Assembly: GCF_902809865.1 (NCBI RefSeq)
Contig: NZ_CADDWH010000001.1
Coordinates: 3,472,001-3,536,000, forward strand
Direction: 5' to 3'
Length of the DNA stretch: 64,000 nucleotides
DNA from: Halobacillus sp. Marseille-Q1614
GTDB lineage: Bacteria > Bacillota > Bacilli > Bacillales > Halobacillaceae
In this document: one piece after another, positions 1 through 7,147 of the stretch
Position numbering within the stretch: the first letter of the stretch is position 1
How the letters are laid out: every line of letters begins with the position of its first letter
Notes under the pieces: model-generated
The model's input: only the letters and a program-made list of their open reading frames with translations
Databases searched by the model: none
Told to the model about the DNA's origin: nothing
Translations under genes and position numbers: made by a program

Positions 1-37
1 AGGTTAAAAGCAACTCTACAGTTTTTAGAAAGGGTTA

Positions 38-68
38 ACTGCTATAACCATCCTTGATTCATAGCAGT
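38..68. other. small inverted repeat upstream of rlmI
   Basis: ACTGCTAT at 38-45 pairs with ATAGCAGT at 61-68 around a 15-nt loop. There is no T-run, so it is not a convincing terminator. It could be a weak hairpin in the leader of the next gene. Nothing else is recognisable in the first 114 bases. Confidence 0.3.
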
Positions 69-114
69 AAAATCATTAACATAAAGACTAAATGACGAAG
101 AACAGGAGGTCACA

Positions 115-1311
115 ATGACCAAAGAAACCGTTTTAAAAATAAAGCAAAAGCAGGCCGATAAATATCACAAAGGCTATCCGCTAATCTCTGCGAGTGCAGT
201 AGCAGACAGCAGACCGCTGCAAAAAGAAGGCCAGATTATTAAGCTGACAGATGAAAGAGGGAAGTTTATCGGCCGCGGGTATTATGGCAATCAAAATAAA
301 GGGCTCGGCTGGGTGCTGACGCAGAAAGAAGATGTATTCATAGACCAGAAATTCTTTGATCAGGCGATTCAAACGGCTCTCAACTATAGAAAAAAGCTTT
401 TTAAAGACCCTGAAACAACTGCTTTTCGAGTTTTTAACGGAGAAGGCGATGGGGCAGGGGGGCTTACGATTGATTATTTTGATGGCTATTACTTAATCAA
501 TTGGTATAGTGAAGGGGTTTATTCTTTCCGTTCCTTTGTCCTTCATTCTCTAGAGCAGCTGGTGGATTATAAAGCGATTTATGAGAAGAAACGCTTTGGC
601 AAGCAGGGGCAGTATATCGATGATGATGAGTTTGTCGCAGGCGAGAGAGGGGATTTCCCTATCATAGTTAAAGAGAATGACGTTCAGTTTGCGGTTTACC
701 TTAATGAAGGCGCGATGGTAGGCGTTTTTCTTGATCAGCGCGAAGTAAGGAAAAGAATCCGAGACTATTATTCTGAAGGGAAGAGGGTGCTAAATACTTT
801 CTCCTACACAGGAGCTTTCTCCCTCTTTTCAGCTCTTGGTGGAGCCTCTCACACCACCAGCGTAGACCTTGCTAATCGCAGCTATGCCAAGACTATAGAG
901 AACTTCAGCTTAAACGGCATTGATTATGAAGCACATGATATCATTGTGGAAGATGTCTTTAAGTACTATAAATACGCGAATCGTAAGCAATTAAGCTTTG
1001 ACTTAGTTATTCTCGATCCCCCAAGCTTTGCTAGGGCTAAGAAAACTACCTTTAGGGCAGAGAAAGACTACACAGAGCTCCTAAAGCAGACTATTTCTAT
1101 TACTGAATGGAACGGGACAATCATTGCTTCCACCAACTGCAGTAAATTCAATATGAAGAAATTCAAAAGCTTTGTTGATCGCGCTTTTAAGGAAAGCGGA
1201 CATCAATATACTATATTAGAAGAATTCTCTCTCCCTCATGATTTCAGGACCATCTCTTCATTTCCAGAAGGAAATTATCTAAAAGTCATATTTATTAGAA
1301 AATCTAGTTAA
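115..1311 (+). CDS. rlmI: class I SAM-dependent 23S rRNA cytosine-C5 methyltransferase, RlmI/YwbD type
   Basis: Predicted to methylate a cytosine of 23S rRNA using S-adenosylmethionine. The first ~75 residues resemble the RNA-binding PUA domain of this family. The Rossmann methyltransferase domain follows: NTFSYTGAFSLF near residue 227 (SAM-binding loop), LDPPSFAR near 300 (motif IV) and STNCSK near 340, whose cysteine fits the catalytic Cys of m5C enzymes. The 398-residue length is normal for the family. ATG follows AGGAGG by a short spacer. The gene stands alone and ends in a strong terminator. The exact target base is inferred from E. coli RlmI and not shown here. Confidence 0.85.
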   Translation: MTKETVLKIKQKQADKYHKGYPLISASAVADSRPLQKEGQIIKLTDERGKFIGRGYYGNQNKGLGWVLTQKEDVFIDQKFFDQAIQTALNYRKKLFKDPETTAFRVFNGEGDGAGGLTIDYFDGYYLINWYSEGVYSFRSFVLHSLEQLVDYKAIYEKKRFGKQGQYIDDDEFVAGERGDFPIIVKENDVQFAVYLNEGAMVGVFLDQREVRKRIRDYYSEGKRVLNTFSYTGAFSLFSALGGASHTTSVDLANRSYAKTIENFSLNGIDYEAHDIIVEDVFKYYKYANRKQLSFDLVILDPPSFARAKKTTFRAEKDYTELLKQTISITEWNGTIIASTNCSKFNMKKFKSFVDRAFKESGHQYTILEEFSLPHDFRTISSFPEGNYLKVIFIRKSS

Positions 1312-1340
1312 TGAGCTGCATTTTTGCAGCTCATTTTTTT
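1311..1340 (+). terminator. rho-independent terminator of rlmI
   Basis: Perfect 10-bp stem, ATGAGCTGCA at 1311-1320 and TGCAGCTCAT at 1325-1334, with a 4-nt loop and a T6 tail. The left arm begins at the last base of the stop codon. Confidence 0.9.
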
Positions 1341-1372
1341 ATGAAAAATCCAACTCTGTTTTTTTACTTTAT

Positions 1373-1580
1373 TGTTTGCAAATTAGTATACTTGTTTACA
1401 ATTATGTACTCTTGTACACGCTATTGGATGCAATTGCACTCAGTTTTGTATACTTGAAAACAAAAATGTACGCATATTGATATATAAGCATGTGTACGTA
1501 TTTGTTTACAAGTATACAAAAACCGTAGAAATGTAAACGAAAAATGTAAAATTGTATGCAAATACGAATACGTAAATAGT
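1373..1580 (+). repeat. parC-like array of GTATACTTG-www-ACAA repeats
   Basis: Three 16-nt units share GTATACTTG, three A/T bases, then ACAA: 1386-1401 (plus), 1448-1463 (plus) and 1502-1517 (minus, read TTGTTTACAAGTATAC). Between and after them are degenerate relatives (TGTACTCTTGTACA near 1405, ATGTACGC near 1467, TGTGTACGTA near 1491, ATGTAAACG near 1530, TTGTATGCAAATACG near 1552). The block fills the gap between rlmI and the actin-like gene. Iteron arrays directly upstream of parM-parR serve as the centromere and promoter/operator in type II partition systems. That role is inferred here from position and repeat structure. Confidence 0.6.
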
Positions 1581-1669
1581 CACATTGACTTATGGGGTCT
1601 GATCTAATATGTTTAATAGTAGAGCTAGCAAAACTAGCAAATCTTTCTATTAAAGGAGAGCTTATCAAA

Positions 1670-2848
1670 ATGACAAGAACAAGAATTGCTGCAGTTGACG
1701 TGGGGAATGACGCAGTAAAAGCGAATTTTGGAAAATTAGAATCTGAACTATATATTCCTAATGTAATCGCCAGAGATTTAGAAGACCGTCCAGTTATAGG
1801 TATTGAAGACTTAGATGAGAAGGAGCCGATTGATAACCTACATATCCGCGTTCATTCTCCTGCCTTAAAGGAAAATAACGCAATTTACCGTGTAGGAAAC
1901 CTGGCCGCTAAAAGTGATAATTCTACAGAATTGGATCCAGGAAGCAGTAAATCTGAAGAAGATCAGACACTGATTATGCTGTTTGCCTCTATTGCATTAG
2001 ATGCGGTAGCTGACAAGAATGCACAGTCTGCTCAAAATAACGTTATTGAAGCAAATTACACACTTGGTACAGGCCTTCCCCTTCGTGAAGTAAAAGAAGG
2101 TAAAGATGTAGGCTACCGTTCTCAGCTGCTTGGTTCCGTACACCAGGTAGAATTCCTTGTAACTCCTCGTTACCAAGGTATGAAAGTTAATATCAAGTTC
2201 GACGAAGTAAAAGTTTACCCAGAAGGCTTTGCGGCTTACGTAAACTTAGTTATGGATAATGATCTTAACATCATTAACAAAGAACTGATCGATAAGCAGA
2301 TCCTAATTCAGGACATCGGTGGTTTATCTACTGATATTGCTGTTATCCGTAACCGCAACGTAGATGATGACAAAGCTCAAGGCTTTAACCTTGGGGTGGC
2401 CGAGTCTCTAGAGCAGATCCGCGACGAAATCCTTACTAAACACGGCGTAGAACTTGACAGCCGCCGCGATGTAGTTGACATCATAACAAGAAAAAATGAC
2501 CGTCATCACATCATGGTAAGAGGTAGCCGTACAAGCGTGCATGATATTACTGACCGCATTCTTTTAGAACTTGCGAAAAAACAGTACCGTTTCTTAAGAA
2601 ATGTATGGCAGAAGAATTCCCAGTCTGAAATCTGCTACTTTGTCGGCGGTGGATCAGCAGTATTAAAAGACTATATTAAATCACTTAACAACAAGCTGGA
2701 TGGCTTCAATATCGACTTCTTTGAGGACGAAAATGAAAGCATCTGGATGATGGCAAATGCTTATTACAAACTCATCTCAGATTTTATGCGTAAAACAGAA
2801 GCATCTAAGCAAAAGAAAGATAAAAAAGAAAAAGCACCATCAAAGTAA
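1670..2848 (+). CDS. ParM/StbA-family actin-like segregation ATPase
   Basis: Actin/Hsp70-fold ATPase related to plasmid-segregation filaments ParM, StbA and Alp7A. IAAVDVGNDAVKANFG near residues 7-22 is the phosphate-1 motif, QDIGGLSTDIAVI near 214 is phosphate-2, and CYFVGGGSAVLKDYI near 322 is the adenosine motif. The C-terminus is a lysine-rich tail (KQKKDKKEKAPSK). The start was placed at the ATG behind AAAGGAGAG rather than 78 bases upstream where there is no ribosome binding site; this gives 392 residues. The next gene begins 9 bases later and looks like its DNA-binding adaptor. Family relatives polymerise with ATP to push DNA apart. Whether this copy moves the chromosome, an integrated plasmid remnant or something else cannot be told. 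Confidence 0.8.
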   Translation: MTRTRIAAVDVGNDAVKANFGKLESELYIPNVIARDLEDRPVIGIEDLDEKEPIDNLHIRVHSPALKENNAIYRVGNLAAKSDNSTELDPGSSKSEEDQTLIMLFASIALDAVADKNAQSAQNNVIEANYTLGTGLPLREVKEGKDVGYRSQLLGSVHQVEFLVTPRYQGMKVNIKFDEVKVYPEGFAAYVNLVMDNDLNIINKELIDKQILIQDIGGLSTDIAVIRNRNVDDDKAQGFNLGVAESLEQIRDEILTKHGVELDSRRDVVDIITRKNDRHHIMVRGSRTSVHDITDRILLELAKKQYRFLRNVWQKNSQSEICYFVGGGSAVLKDYIKSLNNKLDGFNIDFFEDENESIWMMANAYYKLISDFMRKTEASKQKKDKKEKAPSK

Positions 2849-2857
2849 GGTGATTAG

Positions 2858-3433
2858 ATGAGTAATGGTAAGAAGGCTGTGGAGAGGGGACAATCTATTA
2901 CGTTCAGGGTCCCCTCTGACACGCCTGATCATTTATTAAAGCAGCTTTCGAACCTGAAAGAAAAGGAACGGCGAAACTTCTCCAGTAAAATTGCGCAGTT
3001 TGTGATGGAGGGTGTAAGCAATTCGTTAGCAAAAGAAAAAGAAACCGTAACTATACCCCTCCCCCGCCAGCTTACAAAAGAGCAGCGCAACTGGATGAAG
3101 CATGAGCATTCCGAAGCATTGCTGGGAAACATTATTTACCAATTAATGAGTGATCCGTCCAGAGCGATGACATTGTTAGCCTCTCTAAACAGTAATTCTG
3201 TGAACATTGATGATGCTTTGTTTCTTCAAGAAGCTGCCCCCGCTCAAGAAGTTTCGTTCGAGAAAGAAGAGCCGGAAGTGGCTGCCACGGTTGAAAAAGA
3301 ATTCGATGACAATGATCTCGATGATTTAGATTTAGACAGCCTGCAGGATGACCTTCATACCGACCGACAAGAAGATGAGCCGGAAGAAGATGAAGATCCA
3401 CTTGGCGATTTCCTTTCAGCTATGAATAAATAG
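2858..3433 (+). CDS. ParR-like adaptor, ribbon-helix-helix N-terminus with acidic tail
   Basis: 191 residues. The first ~55 (SITFRVPSDTPDHLLKQLSNL then a helical stretch with SSKIAQFVMEG) read like a beta-strand plus two helices of a ribbon-helix-helix DNA-binding domain, as in ParR. The C-terminal ~60 residues are strongly acidic (DDNDLDDLDLDSLQDDL, then EDEPEEDEDPLGDFLSAM), matching the ParR C-terminal region that contacts the ParM filament. It is co-transcribed with the actin-like gene and followed by a terminator. The assignment rests on order and overall layout, since ParR proteins are poorly conserved. Confidence 0.6.
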   Translation: MSNGKKAVERGQSITFRVPSDTPDHLLKQLSNLKEKERRNFSSKIAQFVMEGVSNSLAKEKETVTIPLPRQLTKEQRNWMKHEHSEALLGNIIYQLMSDPSRAMTLLASLNSNSVNIDDALFLQEAAPAQEVSFEKEEPEVAATVEKEFDDNDLDDLDLDSLQDDLHTDRQEDEPEEDEDPLGDFLSAMNK

Positions 3434-3438
3434 ACAAA

Positions 3439-3476
3439 GAAACCCCCTGGAAAACAATCCAGGGGGTTTCAAATTT
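3439..3476. terminator. terminator after parM-parR-like operon, probably bidirectional
   Basis: GAAACCCCCTGG (3439-3450) pairs perfectly with CCAGGGGGTTTC (3459-3470) around an 8-nt loop. It lies between two convergent genes. Confidence 0.85.
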
Positions 3477-3501
3477 GTGGGCTTAGTTTCAAAAACGCGG
3501 A

Positions 3502-3750
3502 CTAAGATAATGGGTTATGCTCGGCGAAACTTAAGAAGGTGCGCTCATCTTCAATCAATCCGCAGGCTCCGCACTGAACTTTGTACTCAGGTCCCCTATA
3601 ATCCATATGATAGGAAGCCAGCTGCCCGTTGCTGCATTCTGACATGACTTCACCCGAACGAGGATCAAGCTGAATAGATGTAGAAACCTGCTTAATTCTA
3701 TTAAATCTTGAGCGATTCGTCTTACAGTTGGGACACAAATAAGGTTTCAT
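3502..3750 (-). CDS. small zinc-ribbon protein, function unknown
   Basis: 82 residues with two CxxC knuckles, C6-P-N-C9 and C60-G-A-C63, spaced as in a zinc ribbon. The middle part is polar and has no membrane segment. The start codon is preceded by AAAGGAGAA. It is a single gene convergent with the parR-like gene. I do not recognise a specific family. Confidence 0.6.
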   Translation of the reverse strand: MKPYLCPNCKTNRSRFNRIKQVSTSIQLDPRSGEVMSECSNGQLASYHMDYRGPEYKVQCGACGLIEDERTFLSFAEHNPLS

Positions 3751-3852
3751 AGAGTCTTTCTCCTTTATCTGTTATTCAATGTGCTATTATTATGGTGTTT
3801 TTTCAATAAAAATATACGTACTTCCCCATTTCCCGAGAAATAAGAAAATAAA

Positions 3853-3886
3853 AAAATGAATTTAGCGACATCGCTAAATTCATTTT
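3853..3886 (-). terminator. terminator overlapping the HxlR stop codon
   Basis: AAAATGAATTTAGCGA (3853-3868) and TCGCTAAATTCATTTT (3871-3886) form a perfect 16-bp stem with a 2-nt loop. Read on the minus strand it runs into a T-rich tail. It includes the stop codon of the HxlR gene at 3880-3882. Confidence 0.85.
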
Positions 3887-4212
3887 GCTTTAGAATGAGT
3901 GTCAGTCGGTTCAATCCATTCTTGTGACCATGACTCTATATTCTTAATAATCGGTGTTAGCGATTTTCCCATCTCTGTTAAGGAATACTCTATTCTTACG
4001 GGTGTCTCAGCAAACACTTCACGTTTTATTAAACCTTGTTTCTCCATATCTTTAAGACGATCTGACAGGACCTTGCCGCTTATACCTATCGCAGTTTCAA
4101 TGTTTTTAAACCGCTTGCTTCCGTCAAGCAGCTGATGAATAATGAGCCCTGTCCAGCGCTGGCTTAAAATTTTTATAGCTTTTTCGAATCGAGGGCATAC
4201 CGATTTATTCAT
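3880..4212 (-). CDS. HxlR-family winged-helix transcription regulator
   Basis: 110 residues with the HxlR signature: CPRFEKAIKILSQRWTGLII near the start with the conserved N-terminal Cys, then FKNIETAIGISGKVLSDRLKDMEKQGLI as the winged helix. Members of this family often sense electrophiles or reactive species through the N-terminal Cys and repress a divergent or nearby gene. The start was set at the ATG preceded by TAGGAGTGAT; a start 39 bases upstream lacks a ribosome binding site. It is divergent from the two-component operon. Its target cannot be named. Confidence 0.8.
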   Translation of the reverse strand: MNKSVCPRFEKAIKILSQRWTGLIIHQLLDGSKRFKNIETAIGISGKVLSDRLKDMEKQGLIKREVFAETPVRIEYSLTEMGKSLTPIIKNIESWSQEWIEPTDTHSKAK

Positions 4213-4296
4213 AACTATCACTCCTAGCCTAAATATACCACATCCAGCCATTCAGATACATACATGATACTTGCTTACAAAAAGAAAGCTGCAAGA

Positions 4297-4311
4297 TAGG
4301 GGGATACCCTA
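4297..4311. promoter_or_regulatory. NreC-like palindrome upstream of the two-component operon
   Basis: TAGGGGGATACCCTA contains GGGG-N4-CCCTA, close to the T(A/G)GGG-N4-CCC(T/C)A site described for staphylococcal NreC. It lies about 80 bases before the regulator start. A related site lies before the ba3 oxidase genes at 6462-6473. Autoregulation is inferred. Confidence 0.45.
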
Positions 4312-4389
4312 ATATTAATTTTTCCGGTTTTTAGGTAAAGTAAAGTATAGGAATAGTAGATTGAAAGTGACACAGAGGAGGCCAATAAA

Positions 4390-5067
4390 TTGATATCAAT
4401 TGTTATTGTTGATGATCATTCGGTTGTTCGTTCCGGTTTAAATATGCTGTTAAGTGCTTATGAAGATTTTGAAGTTGTAGGAGAAGCTTCAGAAGGAAAT
4501 GAAGCCTATGAGAGAGTAGAGGAATTACGGCCTTCTGTCGTGCTGATGGATTTGTCAATGCCTCATGGAAAAGATGGATTATCGGCAACTTCAGAGATTA
4601 AAAAGAAATTCCCCGATACTCAAGTATTGATCTTGACAATGCATGATGATGAGGAATATTTATTTCGAGCCATCCAGTTAGGAGCTTCCGGGTGTATTCT
4701 AAAAAATGCTCCCCATCAGGAATTGGTTCAGGCGATTCGGCAGGTAGCTGGAGGAGCTGCTTATTTATTTCCGTCAGCCACAAAGAGGCTGATGGAGGAA
4801 TATGCCGAAAAGATGAAAAGTGAAGGGGCTGACTCCTATTCTTTACTATCCGATCGCGAGCGCGAGGTGCTCGCACTTGTAGCAAAAGGATATGCCAATA
4901 AAGAAATCGCGGAGAACCTGATCATCAGTGTGAAAACAGTAGAAGCCCATAAAGCCCATATTATGGAAAAGTTAAGTTTGAAAACCCGTCCTGAGCTTGT
5001 GCAGTATGCGTGGAAAAAAGGACTGCTTGGTTATTCATCCGAAGGGGGGAACCTGCATGACGCCTGA
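4390..5067 (+). CDS. NarL/FixJ-family response regulator, NreC-like
   Basis: 225 residues. The receiver domain (1-120) has the acidic pair D8-D9, phospho-acceptor D54 (VLMDLSMP) and a conserved Lys at LKNA near 105. The LuxR-type helix-turn-helix spans about 150-210 ([21 protein letters not shown]). TTG start eight bases after GAGGAGG. The downstream kinase gene overlaps it by 11 bases, so they are translationally coupled. Similarity and the neighbouring oxidase operon suggest oxygen- or redox-dependent control like NreC, but that is inference. Confidence 0.85.
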   Translation: MISIVIVDDHSVVRSGLNMLLSAYEDFEVVGEASEGNEAYERVEELRPSVVLMDLSMPHGKDGLSATSEIKKKFPDTQVLILTMHDDEEYLFRAIQLGASGCILKNAPHQELVQAIRQVAGGAAYLFPSATKRLMEEYAEKMKSEGADSYSLLSDREREVLALVAKGYANKEIAENLIISVKTVEAHKAHIMEKLSLKTRPELVQYAWKKGLLGYSSEGGNLHDA

Positions 5068-6394
5068 AAACCTTAGAAACGATCCTTATCCTGCCCGAAC
5101 TTATAAGCAGGAGGCACTCCTAGCAGTTGATGCTAAGGGAGTCATCTGCTCCACGAAATCTACGGTCAACAAGGTTTTGAAAATTAATGAGGATGTAAAT
5201 GGATACCCGATTCAGCATTTATTTCCTAACTTGACACTGACGGATTTACAGAGCTCAAGGGAAGGAGAAACCTTTGAACAGCAGCTTCGATGGCCGGGCA
5301 TGGAAGAGCAGAGGATCAGTATTACGATCCATAAATGGGAAAAGTATTATTTATTAACTATAAGAAATGCTGATAGCACTGACTCAGAGGACGATGATCA
5401 TAAACTCAAAGAGATCATTGATATTAAATATGCGCTGGATGAATCTTCTATCGTAGCCGTTACAAATCCAAGAGGGACCATCAGGTACGTAAATAAGAAG
5501 TTTTGTGAGATCTCCCAGTATACAGCCGATGAATTAATTGGCAGGGACCATAGAATCTTAAACTCCGGACAGCATTCCAAAAATTTCTTCAAAGAGCTGT
5601 GGAAGACGATTGGAACAGGGGACGTCTGGACGGGAGAAATTTGCAACCGGGCTAAGGATGGCTCCCTGTACTGGGTGGATACAACGATTGTGCCTTTTAT
5701 AAATGAAGATGGAAAACCTTATCAATACTTGGCTATACGTAATGAAATCACAGAACGTAAAAGAGTAGAAGCCGAACTACAGAGAATGATGACCAAACTG
5801 ATTTATATTCAGGAAGAAGAGCGCAAAAAATTGTCACGTGAGCTTCACGATGGGATTGGCCAGGAGCTTTACAGTATGTTTATCAGCATGCAGCGTCTGC
5901 AGCAGGAATGTGACCATCAGCTGACAGATCAGGTCATTGAGGAAATAAGCTCATTGATTCAAAGCATAAGAGATATTTCCTGGCAGCTTAGGCCTTCAGC
6001 CCTTGATGAGCTCGGTTTAATTCCGGCGATCCGGTCATTCGTACACCGGGTAGAAAAATCTCATCAGTTAAAGATTTACTTTTCCACATCTTTGAAAGAA
6101 AGACTGCCTGCAGAAATTGAAACGTCCATCTACCGCATTATTCAGGAAGCACTGACGAATATACGTAAATATGCTGACGTTAATGAAGCATCCGTGAGCA
6201 TAAAAAGAACAGAAGATTATGTAACCGTTCAAATCATAGACGAAGGGAATGGATTTAACCCTGAAGAGAGAAATCCCGGAGTCGGCCTTTTTAGTATGGA
6301 AGAAAGAGCAAGGGCTGTGAATGGAGAGTTTCACTTAGAAACTAAAGAGAATAAAGGAACGAATATAGTTGTGAAAATACCGGTAGAAGTGTAA
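5057..6394 (+). CDS. PAS-domain sensor histidine kinase, HisKA_3 type (NreB-like)
   Basis: 445 residues and no membrane segment, so probably cytoplasmic. An N-terminal PAS-like region (about 15-105) precedes a clear PAS-PAC domain (about 120-240; [29 protein letters not shown]). The HisKA_3 phospho-acceptor is H264 in [12 protein letters not shown]. The HATPase_c N-box is [10 protein letters not shown], and [22 protein letters not shown] gives the G-boxes. The [4Fe-4S] cysteine pattern of true NreB is absent; the PAS resembles flavin-binding redox PAS domains, so a different redox cofactor is possible. The start was set at the ATG behind GAAGGGGGG, overlapping the regulator stop. Confidence 0.85.
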   Translation: MTPENLRNDPYPARTYKQEALLAVDAKGVICSTKSTVNKVLKINEDVNGYPIQHLFPNLTLTDLQSSREGETFEQQLRWPGMEEQRISITIHKWEKYYLLTIRNADSTDSEDDDHKLKEIIDIKYALDESSIVAVTNPRGTIRYVNKKFCEISQYTADELIGRDHRILNSGQHSKNFFKELWKTIGTGDVWTGEICNRAKDGSLYWVDTTIVPFINEDGKPYQYLAIRNEITERKRVEAELQRMMTKLIYIQEEERKKLSRELHDGIGQELYSMFISMQRLQQECDHQLTDQVIEEISSLIQSIRDISWQLRPSALDELGLIPAIRSFVHRVEKSHQLKIYFSTSLKERLPAEIETSIYRIIQEALTNIRKYADVNEASVSIKRTEDYVTVQIIDEGNGFNPEERNPGVGLFSMEERARAVNGEFHLETKENKGTNIVVKIPVEV

Positions 6395-6396
6395 TT

Positions 6397-6424
6397 GCCT
6401 GCATATTAGCAGGCTTATTTTTTT
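6397..6424 (+). terminator. terminator of the two-component operon
   Basis: GCCTGC (6397-6402) and GCAGGC (6409-6414) with a 6-nt loop, followed by TTATTTTTTTG. Confidence 0.8.
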
Positions 6425-6430
6425 GCCTTT

Positions 6431-6505
6431 TTCGGAATAAGGGAAAGCGCGAAGTAAGATCAGGGGATTCCCTTATTCCGAACTCTAGTCATTCTGGCAT
6501 ACAAT
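6431..6505 (+). promoter_or_regulatory. regulatory region of the ba3 oxidase operon: 15-bp inverted repeat, NreC-like site, -10 box
   Basis: TTCGGAATAAGGGAA (6431-6445) is repeated inverted and without mismatch at 6468-6482, 22 bases apart. Inside it, AGGG-GATT-CCCT at 6462-6473 fits the NreC-type core. A -10 box TACAAT sits at 6500-6505 with no good -35, which is typical of an activator-dependent promoter. If transcription starts near 6512, the palindrome is centred near -44. Confidence 0.5.
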
Positions 6506-6538
6506 AATAACGAAAGAAAGCCAAAGGGGGATGTAGGA

Positions 6539-6655
6539 ATGAGTAAAAAGTCTGATCCTAACTTAAAGGGGACATTATATAGCGTGCTTTTTATTGGCGC
6601 GATTATTGTCATAATGTGGGCGAGTATTTTCTGGCTGTACATGGAGAGAGTCTAA
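6539..6655 (+). CDS. ba3-type cytochrome c oxidase subunit IIa-like small membrane protein
   Basis: 38 residues with one hydrophobic helix (TLYSVLFIGAIIVIMWASIFWLY cut by no charged residue) after a short polar N-terminus MSKKSDPNLKG. The 34-residue subunit IIa of Thermus ba3 oxidase has the same size, single helix and position beside subunit II. ATG is preceded by GGGGATGTAGGA. Subunit II follows 21 bases later. The assignment is by size, topology and context. Confidence 0.7.
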   Translation: MSKKSDPNLKGTLYSVLFIGAIIVIMWASIFWLYMERV

Positions 6656-6676
6656 AAACGAAAAGGGGGAGAAGCT

Positions 6677-7147
6677 ATGGAGCTACATAAATATGAAAAA
6701 ATATGGCTGGCTTTCGGCGTGTTTGCACTCATTATATTTTTATCTGTAGTAGGAGTCAGTGCTTTTCAGCAAGGCCATACTCCTTCAGGAGGCCATCATA
6801 CAATAGATCCTGACAAAGTAAATGAAACGGCTCCTTTTAATGATCCGGGAGTCCACCAAAAAGAAGATGGCAGCTATGAAGTCGTCATGATAGCGATGGC
6901 ATTCGGTTATAAGCCGGGGAAAGTAACAGTGCCAGCCGGAGAAGAAATAACTTTTACTGTGACTAGTGAAGATGTGGTGCACAGTTTTTCAATTGTGGAT
7001 ACCAACGTGAACATGATGGTCGTGCCGGGTCAGGTGAATCATAAAACCTATACGTTTAAAGAACCCGGATCTTATCTGGTGATCTGTAATGAGTATTGCG
7101 GGAATGGGCACCATTTTATGAGTACGGAAATCGAGGTGGTTGACTGA
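6677..7147 (+). CDS. cbaB: ba3-type cytochrome c oxidase subunit II (CuA domain)
   Basis: 156 residues: one N-terminal membrane helix (residues ~8-30) and an extracytoplasmic cupredoxin domain. The CuA ligands are complete: His in VVHSFSI, then C-x3-C-x3-H-x2-M in CNEYCGNGHHFM. It takes electrons from cytochrome c and passes them to subunit I. Short N-terminus with a single helix distinguishes it from caa3-type subunit II. Ribosome binding site AGGGGGAGAA. The stop codon overlaps the next start (TGATG). Confidence 0.9.
   Translation: MELHKYEKIWLAFGVFALIIFLSVVGVSAFQQGHTPSGGHHTIDPDKVNETAPFNDPGVHQKEDGSYEVVMIAMAFGYKPGKVTVPAGEEITFTVTSEDVVHSFSIVDTNVNMMVVPGQVNHKTYTFKEPGSYLVICNEYCGNGHHFMSTEIEVVD

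Noticed and set aside
1386-1517. Repeat array considered as CRISPR
   Set aside because: Units are short, spaced unevenly, occur in both orientations and no cas genes are present.
1592-1669. 26-residue extension of the ParM-like protein
   Set aside because: No ribosome binding site before 1592, whereas AAAGGAGAG lies properly before the ATG at 1670.
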